From Lactuca virosa (Eukaryota; Streptophyta; Magnoliopsida; Asterales; Asteraceae), in the NCBI GenBank assembly GCA_928212115.1, contig CAKMRJ010002223.1, positions 299,378,545 to 299,442,544 of the forward strand: a stretch of 64,000 bases of DNA, written 5' to 3'. Within the stretch, counting starts at the first letter, position 1. Every line of letters starts with the position of its first letter. The notes under the pieces were generated by a model that ran no database searches, had not been told where the DNA came from, and saw only the letters and a program-made list of their open reading frames with translations. Position numbers and translations under genes: made by a program. This document shows positions 45,438 to 56,345 of this stretch, in pieces.

Positions 45438-47262
45438 TGTAACGCCGTAAATTTTCAAAAAAAATTCATTTTAAAATCACATAAAACTCAATATCACATT
45501 TTCTCAAAACCACAATGTATCAATTGTCAATAACACAAATCAACAAAACAACTGATAGTATCCCAGAATCCTCAAACATAATCTCAAACAGTTGTGTACA
45601 ATCAAGTCGGCGCCTTCTCGCGATCCTGAGAAGTACCAGAAACACATAACACACAAAACGGTAAGCATGAAGCTTAGTGAGTTCCCCAAAATACCACATA
45701 CACAAATAATAAGCCTCTCATGGTTGTAGCTCGGCATGGACCCTTTGGTCATGCATCTCGGTGAGGACCCTCCAGTCTCACGGCTCGGTGTGGACCCTCC
45801 GGTCATGTGTCTCAGTGCAGACCCTCCGGTATCATAGCTCGGGTTGGACCCTCTAGTCTTGTATCTCAGTGAAGATCCCCCGGTCTTATAACTCGGTTTA
45901 GACCCTCCAGTCCTAACTCAGTAAAGCACAGAATATAGCATATATGACAAAGACAAAATGCATAATATCACATAACTCAATATAAGCACATAGGACCCTC
46001 CGGTCAATAACTCAAGTAAGACCCTCCGGTCACACAGTATTACCGCTCAGGTAAGTATAGTGAGAAGACTCACCTCGTAAGTAAGCAAGTAGATCTAGTA
46101 CCCCACGAACAGTCTAGACTCCGCCTACATAATATAATTAACTCTAATAAGCAAATTGTAATAACCACTCCGAGATGTTAAGCTAACTCCTCCACTAAAT
46201 TTCAAAAAGGGTGAAAAGACCATTTTACCCCTCCATGGTCTCCAAGGTCCACAGTTGACCAAACCCTAAAAGTCAATGTAAGTCAACGCTCAAGTCAACA
46301 GTCCATGTTGACTAAACTCGTCGAGTGCATCTATGCGACTCATCGAGTTCCTTCGTTTTTTCTGAAGTATCGGGAAAATCCAACTCAACTCGTCGAGTTT
46401 TCTCATTAACTTGTAGAGTTGTAGCTCGTCCAGGCTATCGGGGAAAACCCTAGCTGACTCGTCGAGTTGGCTCATGCATTCACCGAGTCCCTCTAGACCA
46501 ATTCTCATTCAGACGATTCTAAGCAGAAATAATGTCCCAAACTCTAGATCTAGCATCCCAAGGCTGAAGTACCAAGTAAAGCTGCAAGCTTTACGTCCAT
46601 GCATGGCACCTAGGGCTCGAAATGCCAAAACAAACTCTATATAGGGTTTAGTGCATAAAAGCTTGCCGCTAGCTTGATAAAGCTTGGACCTTTGGGCTCA
46701 AGGGACCTCATGATGTCCAGATATGAAGTCTCAACTCCATGGCAAGCTCAAACAACTCCAGAACTCAAAGAAGGATGGAAAAGGCCCTAAACTTCCTAGA
46801 AAAAGGGATCTAATCAAACAATGAGCAAGGTGGTAACTTTTTACCTTCAAACAGAACCTAGGAACGAATGAACACCGGATTCAAAAGCTCCCTCTCGTCC
46901 CAAGCCTTTTGCTCCTCAACCTTCCTCCAATAATGTACTAAAACACACAATATTAGCCTCTCTTTCTCTCACACAAGGTTATAGCTCGATTAGGGTTTTT
47001 CTCAGAGTGTTAAGATGATAAGGGAGGCAGAAATGAAGGATTAAGGTCCTTTAAATAGGACACAAACCCTGAAAATTAGGGTTTCCTCACTCAGCTCCTA
47101 CTCGTCGAGTTGGGGTCCTCCAACTCGTCGAGTAGACTCTAAAAATCACGCGACCATTAACTCCTCTACTCAGCGAGTTGGGGCATCCAAAATCGTCGAG
47201 TTGCTCTGACATCATGAATGCAAATTAATTAAATATTATACCTGGGAGTCCATTTTGTTACA
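45438..47262 (-). repeat. X2 3' LTR
   Basis: It opens TGTAACGCCGT and closes TTACA. It contains about ten 30-base units with ggaccctccggtc (about 45722-46030), AACTCGTCGAGTT palindromes (about 46315-46490 and 47099-47206), and the gcttagtgagttc box (complement of gaactcactaagc) near 45670. Confidence 0.9.
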
Positions 47263-48898
47263 ATTCTCCCCCAGTAGAATGAGACTTCGCCCTCGAAGTC
47301 ATCCTCCAGAACCAACTCTGGGTACTGCTCCCGCATCTCGGACTCTGGCTCCCAAGTCCACTCGGATCCCTTCCGATGTTGCCACTGAACCAGAACCAAG
47401 GGCACCTCTTTATTCCTCAAGACCTTCACCTTCCTATCCAAGATCGCTATCGGCCTCTCAATGTAGTTCAAGAGTTCATCAACCTGAATGTCCTCTAAAT
47501 GGACTATTGTCGTCTCATCGGCTACACACTTCCTCAGCTGGGACACATGGAAGGTGTTATGAATCTGGCTCAACTCTGCAGGCAGATCCAACCGATAAGC
47601 TACCTTACCCACTCGAGCGATCACCCTAAAAGGACCAATGTATCTAGGGCCCAGCTTGCCCCACTTCCTGAATCGGATCACCCCTTTCCATGGGGATACC
47701 TTCAGGAGGACAAAATCTCCGACCTGAAACTCTAGCTCTGAACGGCGCTGGTCGGCATAACTCTTCAGAAGACTCTCGGCCGTTAGTAACCTCTGTCCGA
47801 CCTGCTGGATCAGCTCTGTTGGTTTGAGCACTATCTCAGTGCTCCCCATCACTCTCTGCCCTACCTCTCCCCGACAGATGGGAGTATGACACCTCCTCTC
47901 ATATAAGAGCTCAAAGGGAGGCATACCAATACTGTAATGATGGATGTTGTTGTATAAACACTCAGCCAAGGAAAGTAAGTGTCCCAACTTCCACCGAAGT
48001 CCATAACACATGCGCGTAGCATGTCCTCAAGCGTTTAAATCGTCCGCCCATCGGTCTGTGGGTGGTAAGCGGTGCTGAAATACAACCGGGTGCCCAACTC
48101 CTCATGAAATTTCTTCCAGAACCTGGAAGTAAAATGCACATCCCGATCTCACACTATCGATGTTGGCACCCCATGCTGTGCCACCACCTCTCGCACGTAG
48201 ATCTCGGCCAACTTCTCTGTAGAAGAGCTGTCACTGATAGCTAGAAACTGAGCACTCTTCGTCAACCGATCTACAATCAACCATATCGCATCGAAACCTC
48301 GCGCGGTCCTCGGTAATTTGGTGATAAAATCCATGGAAATTTGTTCCCACTTCCATTGGGGAATCTCTAAAGGCTGCAACGGGCCATATGGACATTGGTG
48401 CTCCGCCTTGACCTGACGACAGGTCAAGCATCTCTCGACTACCCATGCCACATCCCTTTTCATGCTGGGCCACCAATAATCCCTTTTCAAGTCCAAATAC
48501 ATCTTGGTGGCTCCCAGATGGATAGAGAATCTCAACCTATGGGCCTCTTCCATCAAAATACGTCGAGCTCCACCCGTATAAGACACCCATATCCGCCCAT
48601 GATAAGTCATAAGCCCACGACTATCAGTCTCAAACTCAGAAATCTGCCCAATCACTCGCGCTCTCTTACGGTTATCTGGTCTCATGGCCACCACCTGGGC
48701 CTCTCGGATGGTATCTAAGATTGGAGTCATCACCGTCATCCTCATGCACACGTCTCGGATCGGAGCATTCACTGCTCTGCGACTCAGGGCATCAGCCACC
48801 ACATTAGCCTTGCCAGGGTGATACAAAATCTCACAGTCATAGTCTTTCACTACATCCAACCATCTCCTCTGTCTCATATTCAGGTTGGGCTGATCCAT
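47263..48898 (-). pseudogene. X2 integrase with chromodomain, catalytic Glu deleted
   Basis: Minus-strand frames at 48898-48149 and 48011-47229 give the zinc-binding part (HRLRFSIHLGATKMYLDL to CLTCRQV), the core (MDFITKLPRTARGFDAIW) and the C-terminal GPY-like and chromodomain-type region (VQWQHRKGSEWTWEPESE). Near 48040-48050 the sequence reads TDGRTI, where TDGQSERTI is normal. A 9-base in-frame deletion has removed the catalytic glutamate. A stop follows at once, and the second Asp region is also broken. Confidence 0.88.
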
Positions 48899-50608
48899 AA
48901 GGTATTTCAGGATCTTATGGTCCGTGTAGATGGTACACCGAACACCATAAAGGTTGTGATGTCAAATCTTGAGGGCGAAAACCACCGCCCCCAACTCCAA
49001 ATCGTGGGTGGGATACCTCGTCTCGTGAGGCTTGAACTGCCTTGATGCATATTCTATCACGTGTCTCCTCTGCATCAACACATCACCCATCCCTGATATA
49101 GATGCATCACAATAAACTACGAAGTCCTCCACTCCCTCGGGAAAGGCTAACACTGGAGCTTTGCACAATCTCTGGTGAAGAGTCTCGAATGAGGCCTGCT
49201 GCTCGGGCCCCTAAGCAAAAGTAACACCCTTCCTGGTCAATCTGGTAAGAGGAACGACAATCTTGGAGAAATCCTTGATAAATCACCGGTAGTACCCTGC
49301 CAGGCCAAGAAAACTCCTGATCTCGGATGGGGACCTTTGGCACCTCCCATCGCATAACTGCCTCAATCTTGGCCGAGTCGACCAAAATCCCATTCTGGTT
49401 AACGAGATATACTAAGAACTGGACCTCTCGTAACCATAAATCTCACTTGGAGAATTTGGCATAAAGCCTCTCCGTCCTCAATACTCCAAGAATCTCCCGA
49501 AGATGCTCCTCGTGCTGCTCTCTGGACCTCGAGTATACCAAAATGTCGTCGATGAACACGATCACCGACCTGTCCAACATGGTCCTGCACACCCGGTTCA
49601 TAAGATCCATGAACGTTGTCTGTGCGTTAGTGAGTCCGAAGGCCATCACCACAAACTCGTAGTGCCCATAACGATTCCTAAAGGCCGTCTTCTGGATATC
49701 CTCCTCGCAAACTCTCATCTGATGATATCCAGATCTCAAATCAATCTTGGAAAACCAAGACGCCCCCTGCTACTAATCGAATAAATCGTCGATCCTCGGT
49801 AGTGGATAACGGTTCTTAACTGTCAACTTGTTCAACTCTCGATAGTCGATGCACATCCGTTGTGAACCATCGTTTTTCTTGACAAAAAGGATCGGCGCTC
49901 CCCACGGTGAGCTACTCGGTCTAATAAAACCCTTCCCCAGCAGCTCCTGGAGCTGCGAGGATAACTCCTGCATCTCGGATGGCGCAAGGCGATAAGGTCC
50001 CTTGGCAATAGGCGTCGCACCCGGAATCAAATCGATCCGGAACTCCACCTGCCTCTCGGGAGGCACAGCCGGTAACTCCTAGGGGAAAACATTCGGGAAC
50101 TTACACACAACCGGAACATCGGAGATAGAACGCGGCCTCTCAGTGGAAACTCTCGTATCCATCACATATGCTAAAAAGCCCATACATCCTTACTGTAAAC
50201 TCTGCCTTGCCCTGGCGGCAGAACAGAAAGCTGATCCAGATCTGGTCCCCTCACCATACACATTAAGCACTCCCCCACTAGGGTCTCGTATGGTCACCAT
50301 CTGACGCTCACTGTCAATCACAACTCCAAACCGGCTCAACTAGTCCATGCCCACTATGGCACAGACATCATACATCGCTATTGGCACCAAATCTATCGGG
50401 AACTCAACACCGAAAATCTACAATAGACATCCCCGAAATACATCAGTGGAAAAAACTGCATGCTCGTCGGCTATAGAAACCCTCAGTGGTTGACTCAACG
50501 CCTTGCGTCTGACACTAATGTGACGACTAAAGGATAAAGACACAAAAGACCGACTCGCACCCGAGTCAAATAACACCAAGGCAGGCACATAACTCATAAG
50601 AAAACTAC
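48899..50608 (-). pseudogene. X2 protease, reverse transcriptase and RNase H
   Basis: The protease motif FDSGASRSFVS lies near 50565-50535, just after the predicted intron. RT blocks include APILFVKKNDGSQRMCIDYR (about 49905-49845), GHYEFVVMAFGLTNAQ (49665-49620) and the catalytic FIDDILVYSR (about 49565-49535). RNase H starts YCDAS near 49110 and continues YASRQFKPHETRYPTHDLELG to 48962. Frameshifts lie near 49790, 49440 and 49330, with stops near 50080 and 50340. Confidence 0.88.
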
Positions 50609-50671
50609 CTATATACAGCACAATATAAGCATAAACAAATCTCAAAAAAACATAAATAAGGAGATACATAC
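50609..50671 (-). other. Predicted 63-nt intron at X2 gag-protease junction
   Basis: The minus-strand donor is GCTG|GTATGT and the acceptor GCTGTATATAG|GT, at the same protein position as in X1. Because 63 is a multiple of three and the segment has no stop, the unspliced frame stays open and adds a hydrophobic insert. Confidence 0.6.
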
Positions 50672-51822
50672 CAGCAACAACATCAGGTGTTGCGCGGACC
50701 TCCTCCACTGTCAGCTGAAATGCTTTCCCACGAGCTCTCGGAGCCTCGGCCTTCCCCGTCCGACCATCAGTAACACGTAAATCAGCAGGAGTAGAAGCCT
50801 GGGCTGATCCCTGAGTGAGCTGAGGACACTCGACCTTCTTGTGGCCAGTCTGGTTGCAATGAAAGCAAACCAAAAATCCCTTGCGGTAGTCCCTCGCCAT
50901 GTGCCCCTCCTTGCAACATTTGTAGCAAGTCCCTGCTCGGCAAGATCCCTCGTGGTTCTTGCTGCACTTGCCACAAGTGCGGCCCTTCTGGCCTCCTGCT
51001 CTCGAATCAGTGGGCTTAGCCCGCTTAGTCGCCGGCTGCGACTGCACTGGTCTCTGATCTCTCCCCTGCTACTCTCCCTCCTCTCTGGTCTGAATCTACA
51101 GCTCAATCTCTCACCTCCTGGCATTGGTCTGCAAATCAGCCAATGTCCGAGATGACGAGTTTGCCACGAACTCCCATATATCCCTCCTCAAGATGCTCAA
51201 ATACTGGCTCACACATGCCTGCTTAGTAGACACATGCTCAGGGCAAAACAACGCCCTCTCATGAAACATCCTCGTAATCTCTGTCTTCTCCTTCACTGAT
51301 GCATTCCCTCTCGAACTGAGGAACATACTTATCTCGGAATAACTTGGTGAACCTCTCCTAAGTCACTGCAGCATGATCTGCAGGGGTAAAATCAGTCGTC
51401 ACAAACTTCCATCAGTCCTTCGCTCCCAAGCGAAACTGGTTCAACGCGAACCGAACTCTCAGATGCTCTAGACATGAACATGTATAGAAACACCCCTCAA
51501 TGTTGGAGATCAATCTCATGGCAGCAATCGGATCCTGTGTCCCATCAAATTCTGGTGGCTTCGTGTTGTTGAACTCACGGAAAAACAACGAGTCACCTCC
51601 CTATGGCCTCGAAGCAGCTAGGGTTGCGGTGGCTACGGCAACAACAACCTCTATGACAGCAGCGTATCACTCATCAAACATCTCAATCAGTGTGGTCCAA
51701 ATAGACCCGAACATCTCTGGTATGGCCTCTCTGATAGCTGCGGCCACCTCCTCATGAATGATCCTGCAGATCTCCTCGTCACTGGTACCACTACCCCCGG
51801 GGTTATTGTGGGTAATCACCAT
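50672..51822 (-). pseudogene. gag: X2 gag remnant
   Basis: The likely ATG at 51822 opens MVITHNNPGG, broken after about 50 codons. The capsid core can be read in pieces (for example YVPQFERE near 51330). The nucleocapsid part at 51047-50780 has CGKCSKNHEGSC, CYKCCKEGHMARDY and CFHCNQTGHKKVEC. In the middle knuckle the last cysteine is replaced by tyrosine. The C-terminal frame continues to the splice-donor-like site. Confidence 0.85.
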
Positions 51823-52483
51823 AGTGTCTCTGAAATGCAAACACAAAATCATCAGAGACTAGCTCAACACACACCCTCGATTACCCACCCCTACATGCTC
51901 CTTAGTATCCTAAGAATCTTACTTGGGTTGCATACAGATCCGGTGCTTTCAGTAATACAACCCTAATACTACCTTCCACACCAACATGTAGTCATCCCAA
52001 GTCCTCCTCCCAGGATCCTAATTCACAGTACTCTATCCCTCACGGATATCAAACTACTCTCTTAGTAGATTCCTCAATGCTCGTCTAGGTATCTCTCCTA
52101 GATCACTAAAACTCTCTCTAAAAGATTCCTGGTATGTTTCTCCCTACTCAGTACACACACAGAGCAAATAGCAGATAAGATCAATCAATAGCATACCCTA
52201 GGCTAAGGCATCATGAATCAGGCAACTCTAGCCCTAATTTCTGAAATACTTATCCTATCCTCTAGCATGCAGCTCTAATATCTCATAAGTATCTCATAAA
52301 AAATATTGGTATTTTGGGAAATCACCGTTCGGGCTCTGGCTGATTGTACACACTGCTCCATCTCGTTTTCTCTTTAAAACTCTTATTCGTTTTAGAAAAA
52401 TCATTTCTTTTAAGAATTTTTTTCTCAAATCCTCAGTTTGAGTCCAAACATAACCGAGAGTACATCTGAATCCCTCAAACCAA

Positions 52484-52496
52484 GGCTCTGATACCA
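52484..52496 (-). other. X2 primer binding site
   Basis: It reads TGGTATCAGAGCC on the minus strand, three bases inside the right-hand LTR. Confidence 0.92.
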
Positions 52497-52499
52497 ACT

Positions 52500-54324
52500 T
52501 GTAACGCCGTAAATTTTCAAACAATTTTTTTTCATTTTAAAATCACATAAAACTCAATATCACATTTTCTCAAAACCGCAATGTATCAATTGTCAAAAAC
52601 ACAAATCAACAAAACAACTGATAATATCCCAGAATCCTCAAACATAATCTCGAACAGGTGTGTACAATCAAGCCGACACCTTCCCGTGATCCTGAGAAGT
52701 ACCTGAAACATATAACACATAAAACGGTAAGCACGAAGCTTATTGAGTTCCCCAAAATACGACATACACAAATAATAAGCCTCTCATGGCTGTAGCTCGG
52801 CATGGACCCTCCGGTCATGCGTCACGGTGAGGACCCACCGGCTCATGGCTCGGTGTGGACCCTCCGGTCATGTGTCTCAGTGAAGACCCTCTGGTCTCAT
52901 AGATCGGGTTGGACCCTCCAGTCATATATCTCGGGGAAGACCCTACGGTCTCACAACTCGGTTTGGACCCTCCGGTCCTAACTCAGTAAAGCACAGAATA
53001 TAGCATATATCACAAAGACAAAATGCATAATATCACATAACTCAGTATAATCACATAAGAATCTCCGGTCAATAACTCAAATAAGACCCTCCGGTCACAC
53101 AGTATTACCGCTCAAGTAAGTATAGTGAGAAGACTCTCCTCATAAGTAAGCAAGTAGATGTAGTACCCCACGAACAGTCTAAACTCCGCCTACATAATAT
53201 AATTATCTCTAATAAGCAAATTGTAATAACCACTCCGAGATGTTAAGCTAACTCCTCCACTAAATTTCAAAAATGGTGAAAAGACCATTTTACCCCTCCA
53301 TGGTCTCCAAGGTCCACAGTTGACCAAACCCTAAAAGTCAACGTAAGTCAATGCTCAAGTCAACAGTCCATGTTAACTAAACTTGTCGAGTGCATCTATG
53401 CGACTCGTCGAGTTCCTTTGTTTTCTCTGAAGTATTGGGAAAATCCAACTCAACTCGTCAAGTTGTCTCATCAACTCGCTGAGTTGTAGCGCGTCCAGGC
53501 TATTGGGGAAAACCCTAGCTGACTCGTCAAGTTGGCTCATGCACTCGCCGAGTCCCTCTAGACCAATTCTCATTCAGATGATTCTAGGCACAAATAAGGT
53601 CCCAAACTCTAAATCTAGCCTCCCAAGGCTGAAATACCACGTAAAGCTGCAAGCTTTACGTCCATGCATGGCACCTAGGGTTTGAAATGCCAAAACAAGC
53701 TCTATATATGGTTTAGTGCATAAAAGCTTGCGACTAGCTTGATAAAGCTTGGACCTTTGGGCTCAAGGGACCTCATATTGTCCAAATCTGAAGTCTCAAC
53801 TCCATGGCAAGCTCAAACAACTCCAGAACTTAAAGAAGGATGGAAAGAGGCCCTAAACTCCCTAGAAAAGGGATTTAACCAAACAATGAGCGAGGTGGTG
53901 ACTTTTTACCTTCAAACAGAAGCTAGGAACGAATGAACACCGGATCCAAAAGCTTCCTCTCGTCCCAAGCCTTTTGCTCCTCAACCTTCCTCCAATAATG
54001 CACTAAAACACACAATATTAGCCTCTCTTTCTCTCACACAAGGTTATAGCTCGATTAGAGTTTCTCTTAGAGTGTTAAGATGATAAGGGAAGCAGAAATG
54101 AAGGCTTAAGGTCCTTTAAATAGGACACAAACCTTGAAAATTAGGGTTTCCTCACTACGCTCCTACTCGTCGAGTTGGGGTCCTCCAACTCGTCGAGTAG
54201 ACTCTAAAAATCACGCGGCCATTAACTCCTCTACTCGACGAGTTGGGGCATCCAACTCGTCGAGTTGCTCTGAAATCATGAATACAAATTAATTAAATAT
54301 TATACCTGGGAGTCGGATGTTACA
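52500..54324 (-). repeat. X2 5' LTR
   Basis: It is the same length as the left LTR, with scattered substitutions. It contains the ggaccctccggtc tandem block (about 52795-53100) and palindromes near 53395-53415, 53450-53550 and 54165-54265. Its acceptor-like tttcaggtac (minus, about 52700) is intact; in the other LTR it reads tttctggtac. Confidence 0.9.
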
Positions 54325-54636
54325 ATTTGTATGGTATTTGGTATGATGGGGGAACTCACTAAGCTTCATGCTTATGGTTTTCAATTTTGGTTTTAGGTAC
54401 TTCTTTTTCAAAAGGAAAGGAGACGGCAGGATCGCATCGCATCACACTATGATTTCCGGATTATGAGATCTTTGGGAGTTGTACTCTGATAAAACTTTTC
54501 TATGACATGTTTTAGTTATTTGAAACACTGGTTTTTGAGTATGAAATGAGTTAATACTATGGATGTTTCAGACTACTGGTTTTATACTTACTTAATTAAC
54601 AATGAAATTTTTTGCTATGAATTTTGGGATGTTACA
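54325..54636 (+). repeat. Element A 5' LTR, piece 3
   Basis: It completes the 5' LTR after X2, with gaactcactaagcttcatgc and ggttttaggtac, and ends GATGTTACA directly before the primer site. Confidence 0.9.
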
Positions 54637-54639
54637 AGT

Positions 54640-54652
54640 TGGTATCAAAGCC
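54640..54652 (+). other. Element A primer binding site
   Basis: TGGTATCAAAGCC lies three bases after the LTR end, an initiator-Met site with one G-to-A mismatch. Confidence 0.88.
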
Positions 54653-55615
54653 TTGGTTTGAGGGATTCGGAAACACCTTCGGGGATTTTTGGACTCAAAT
54701 CGAAGGTTTGAAAGATTTTTACAAGAAAATAATTTTTCTAAAATTGAAATAAAGAGTTTTTGATAAAGAACAAGGAGTGTGATGCGTGCAATCAGCCGAG
54801 CTCAAGTAAGTTTTCCCCAAGATACCCATACATGTTATGTTATGTTATGATATGAATTGAGAATATGTGAAGTGCAGGCAAGATTAGGGATAAGGATCTA
54901 GGAGGGATGCCTTATATGCCTATTGTATGTGCTTGTAGACCTTCATGCTAAACTGATCAGTCAGTGATAGGATGGCCTTTTTAGGTTATGCTTGATTGTA
55001 TGAGCCTTAGAATCTCATGCCAGTCTATATTCCTGATAAGAGAATAGAATGGTTTGATTAGATCATGTTGGTTAGAATTTCCATTGTCTGAATGTTGCTT
55101 TCTTTGTGCTTTGTGGGGCTCTTAGCAATGTGAGCTAGCTACTAAGTCACATGTGGCACATGCTGGATAATCTTAGAGTGATGGACTTGGCCCTATTGCG
55201 CATCTCTTGTCTGAGTCCAACCGTTCTAGGATTGAGTCTTTTACTCGAAGGATTATCTGATCTCTATTGCATGTGGCTATATTCATGAGGTAGTTAGTTG
55301 ACATTACTGGGAATCTTTTAGCAGCTGAGGACTGGGTGGGTTCGGGAACCTAGGAAAGACTAGGATATGCTTCAGTGGGTTTGTATTGAGGTTTAGTGAG
55401 ACTTGGGTGCATCAGTTTGAGGAAGTGACTTGGAGGATTCGGGAGGATTGTTGAGGAAAGTATGGATAGGTGTGGAAGGTAGTATTTGGCCCATACTACT
55501 GAAATCACAGGATCCATACTCGAATTGGTGAGAGTCCTGGAGAATCTGAGAAGCTTCGGGGAGGAGAATCCTTGATTATGTTTGACCAGTGGTTTTGTGG
55601 TTTATCAGTTTGGAG
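54653..55615 (+). other. Element A leader
   Basis: About 960 bases of untranslated leader lie between primer site and gag. A segment at 55176-55262 (tattgcgcatctcttgtctg, then ttttactcgaaggattatct) recurs in diverged form at 58403-58492, behind gag, and resembles the module of the first element. Confidence 0.6.
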
Positions 55616-56345
55616 ATGAGCACTCAGGGAGGTGGTTCTGGTTCGGGATTAGGTCTCGGCTCAGGTGGTGAGCCAGTCGAGGGAAGGACTGCCAAGATTT
55701 TGAGATCACATTGGATTGAGGAGATGGAAGGTGTTTTCCGCACTAGTCCCTACCCCATAGGAGCCAAGGTTTGGTTCGCCTTGGATGGCTTGTATCGGGC
55801 GGCAAGGAGCTGCTGGGAATTGATTGCGCAATCTGTTATGCTTTCCGAATTGGAGACTATGTCTTGGGAGGAGTTTGTAACCCGGTTTGGGGAAGAGGAT
55901 GTTCCAGCTGTTGCAGTTCAGCCGTTGGCAAGTGAGTTAGTGAGCATGACAGGGTGTCAGACCCTAAAGGATATGACTTCTAGAGTCCGAGGGCGTGAGA
56001 TCGATTTGGAGCACATTAGGAAGAGAGGGTCATGCTAGGTGCGTATAATAGAGGGCCCAGGGAAGAGACCCAAGATTTATGATCATCGGGTGAAAGGCCG
56101 ACAGGGTCGGAGTCAGTACAACACATGCGGGAAGGTGCACATGGGAGGTTGTCGCTCCAAGGGTTTGGGTTGCTACAAGTGTGGCAGGGTTGCTCATGTC
56201 AGCAGGGATTGTCCTTAGGGGACAAGCCCATTATGCTTTCGCTGCAATCGGGTGGGTCACAAGAAGGCCAATTTTCCGACGACGAGGGGAGGATCAGTGA
56301 GCGCTCCTGCCCCAGACACTTTGAGGATCACCGATGGAGAAGAGA
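55616..56345 (+). pseudogene. gag: Element A gag with internal deletion
   Basis: The likely ATG at 55616 starts MSTQGGGSGSG, as in related chromoviruses. The capsid part (WIEEMEGVFRTSPYPIGAKV, then MSWEEFVTRF) jumps from VQPLA to MTGCQTLKDM. Compared with X1 this loses roughly 50 residues from the middle. A stop at 56036 precedes the nucleocapsid part, where CYKCGRVAHVSRDC is intact, a stop follows it, and CFRCNRVGHKKANF has lost its last cysteine. Confidence 0.82.

Larger units (their letters stand above)
45438..54324 (-). mobile_element. X2: second chromovirus nested in element A's 5' LTR
   Basis: LTRs of equal length (45438-47262 and 52500-54324, 1825 bp each) flank a minus-strand gag-pol. 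The flanking pentamers are ATTTT and ATTTG, one mismatch. The primer site, polypurine tract (actgggggagaatt) and domain order match X1, but LTR sequence and pol differ, so it is a separate family. Stops and frameshifts are spread throughout. Confidence 0.92.
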
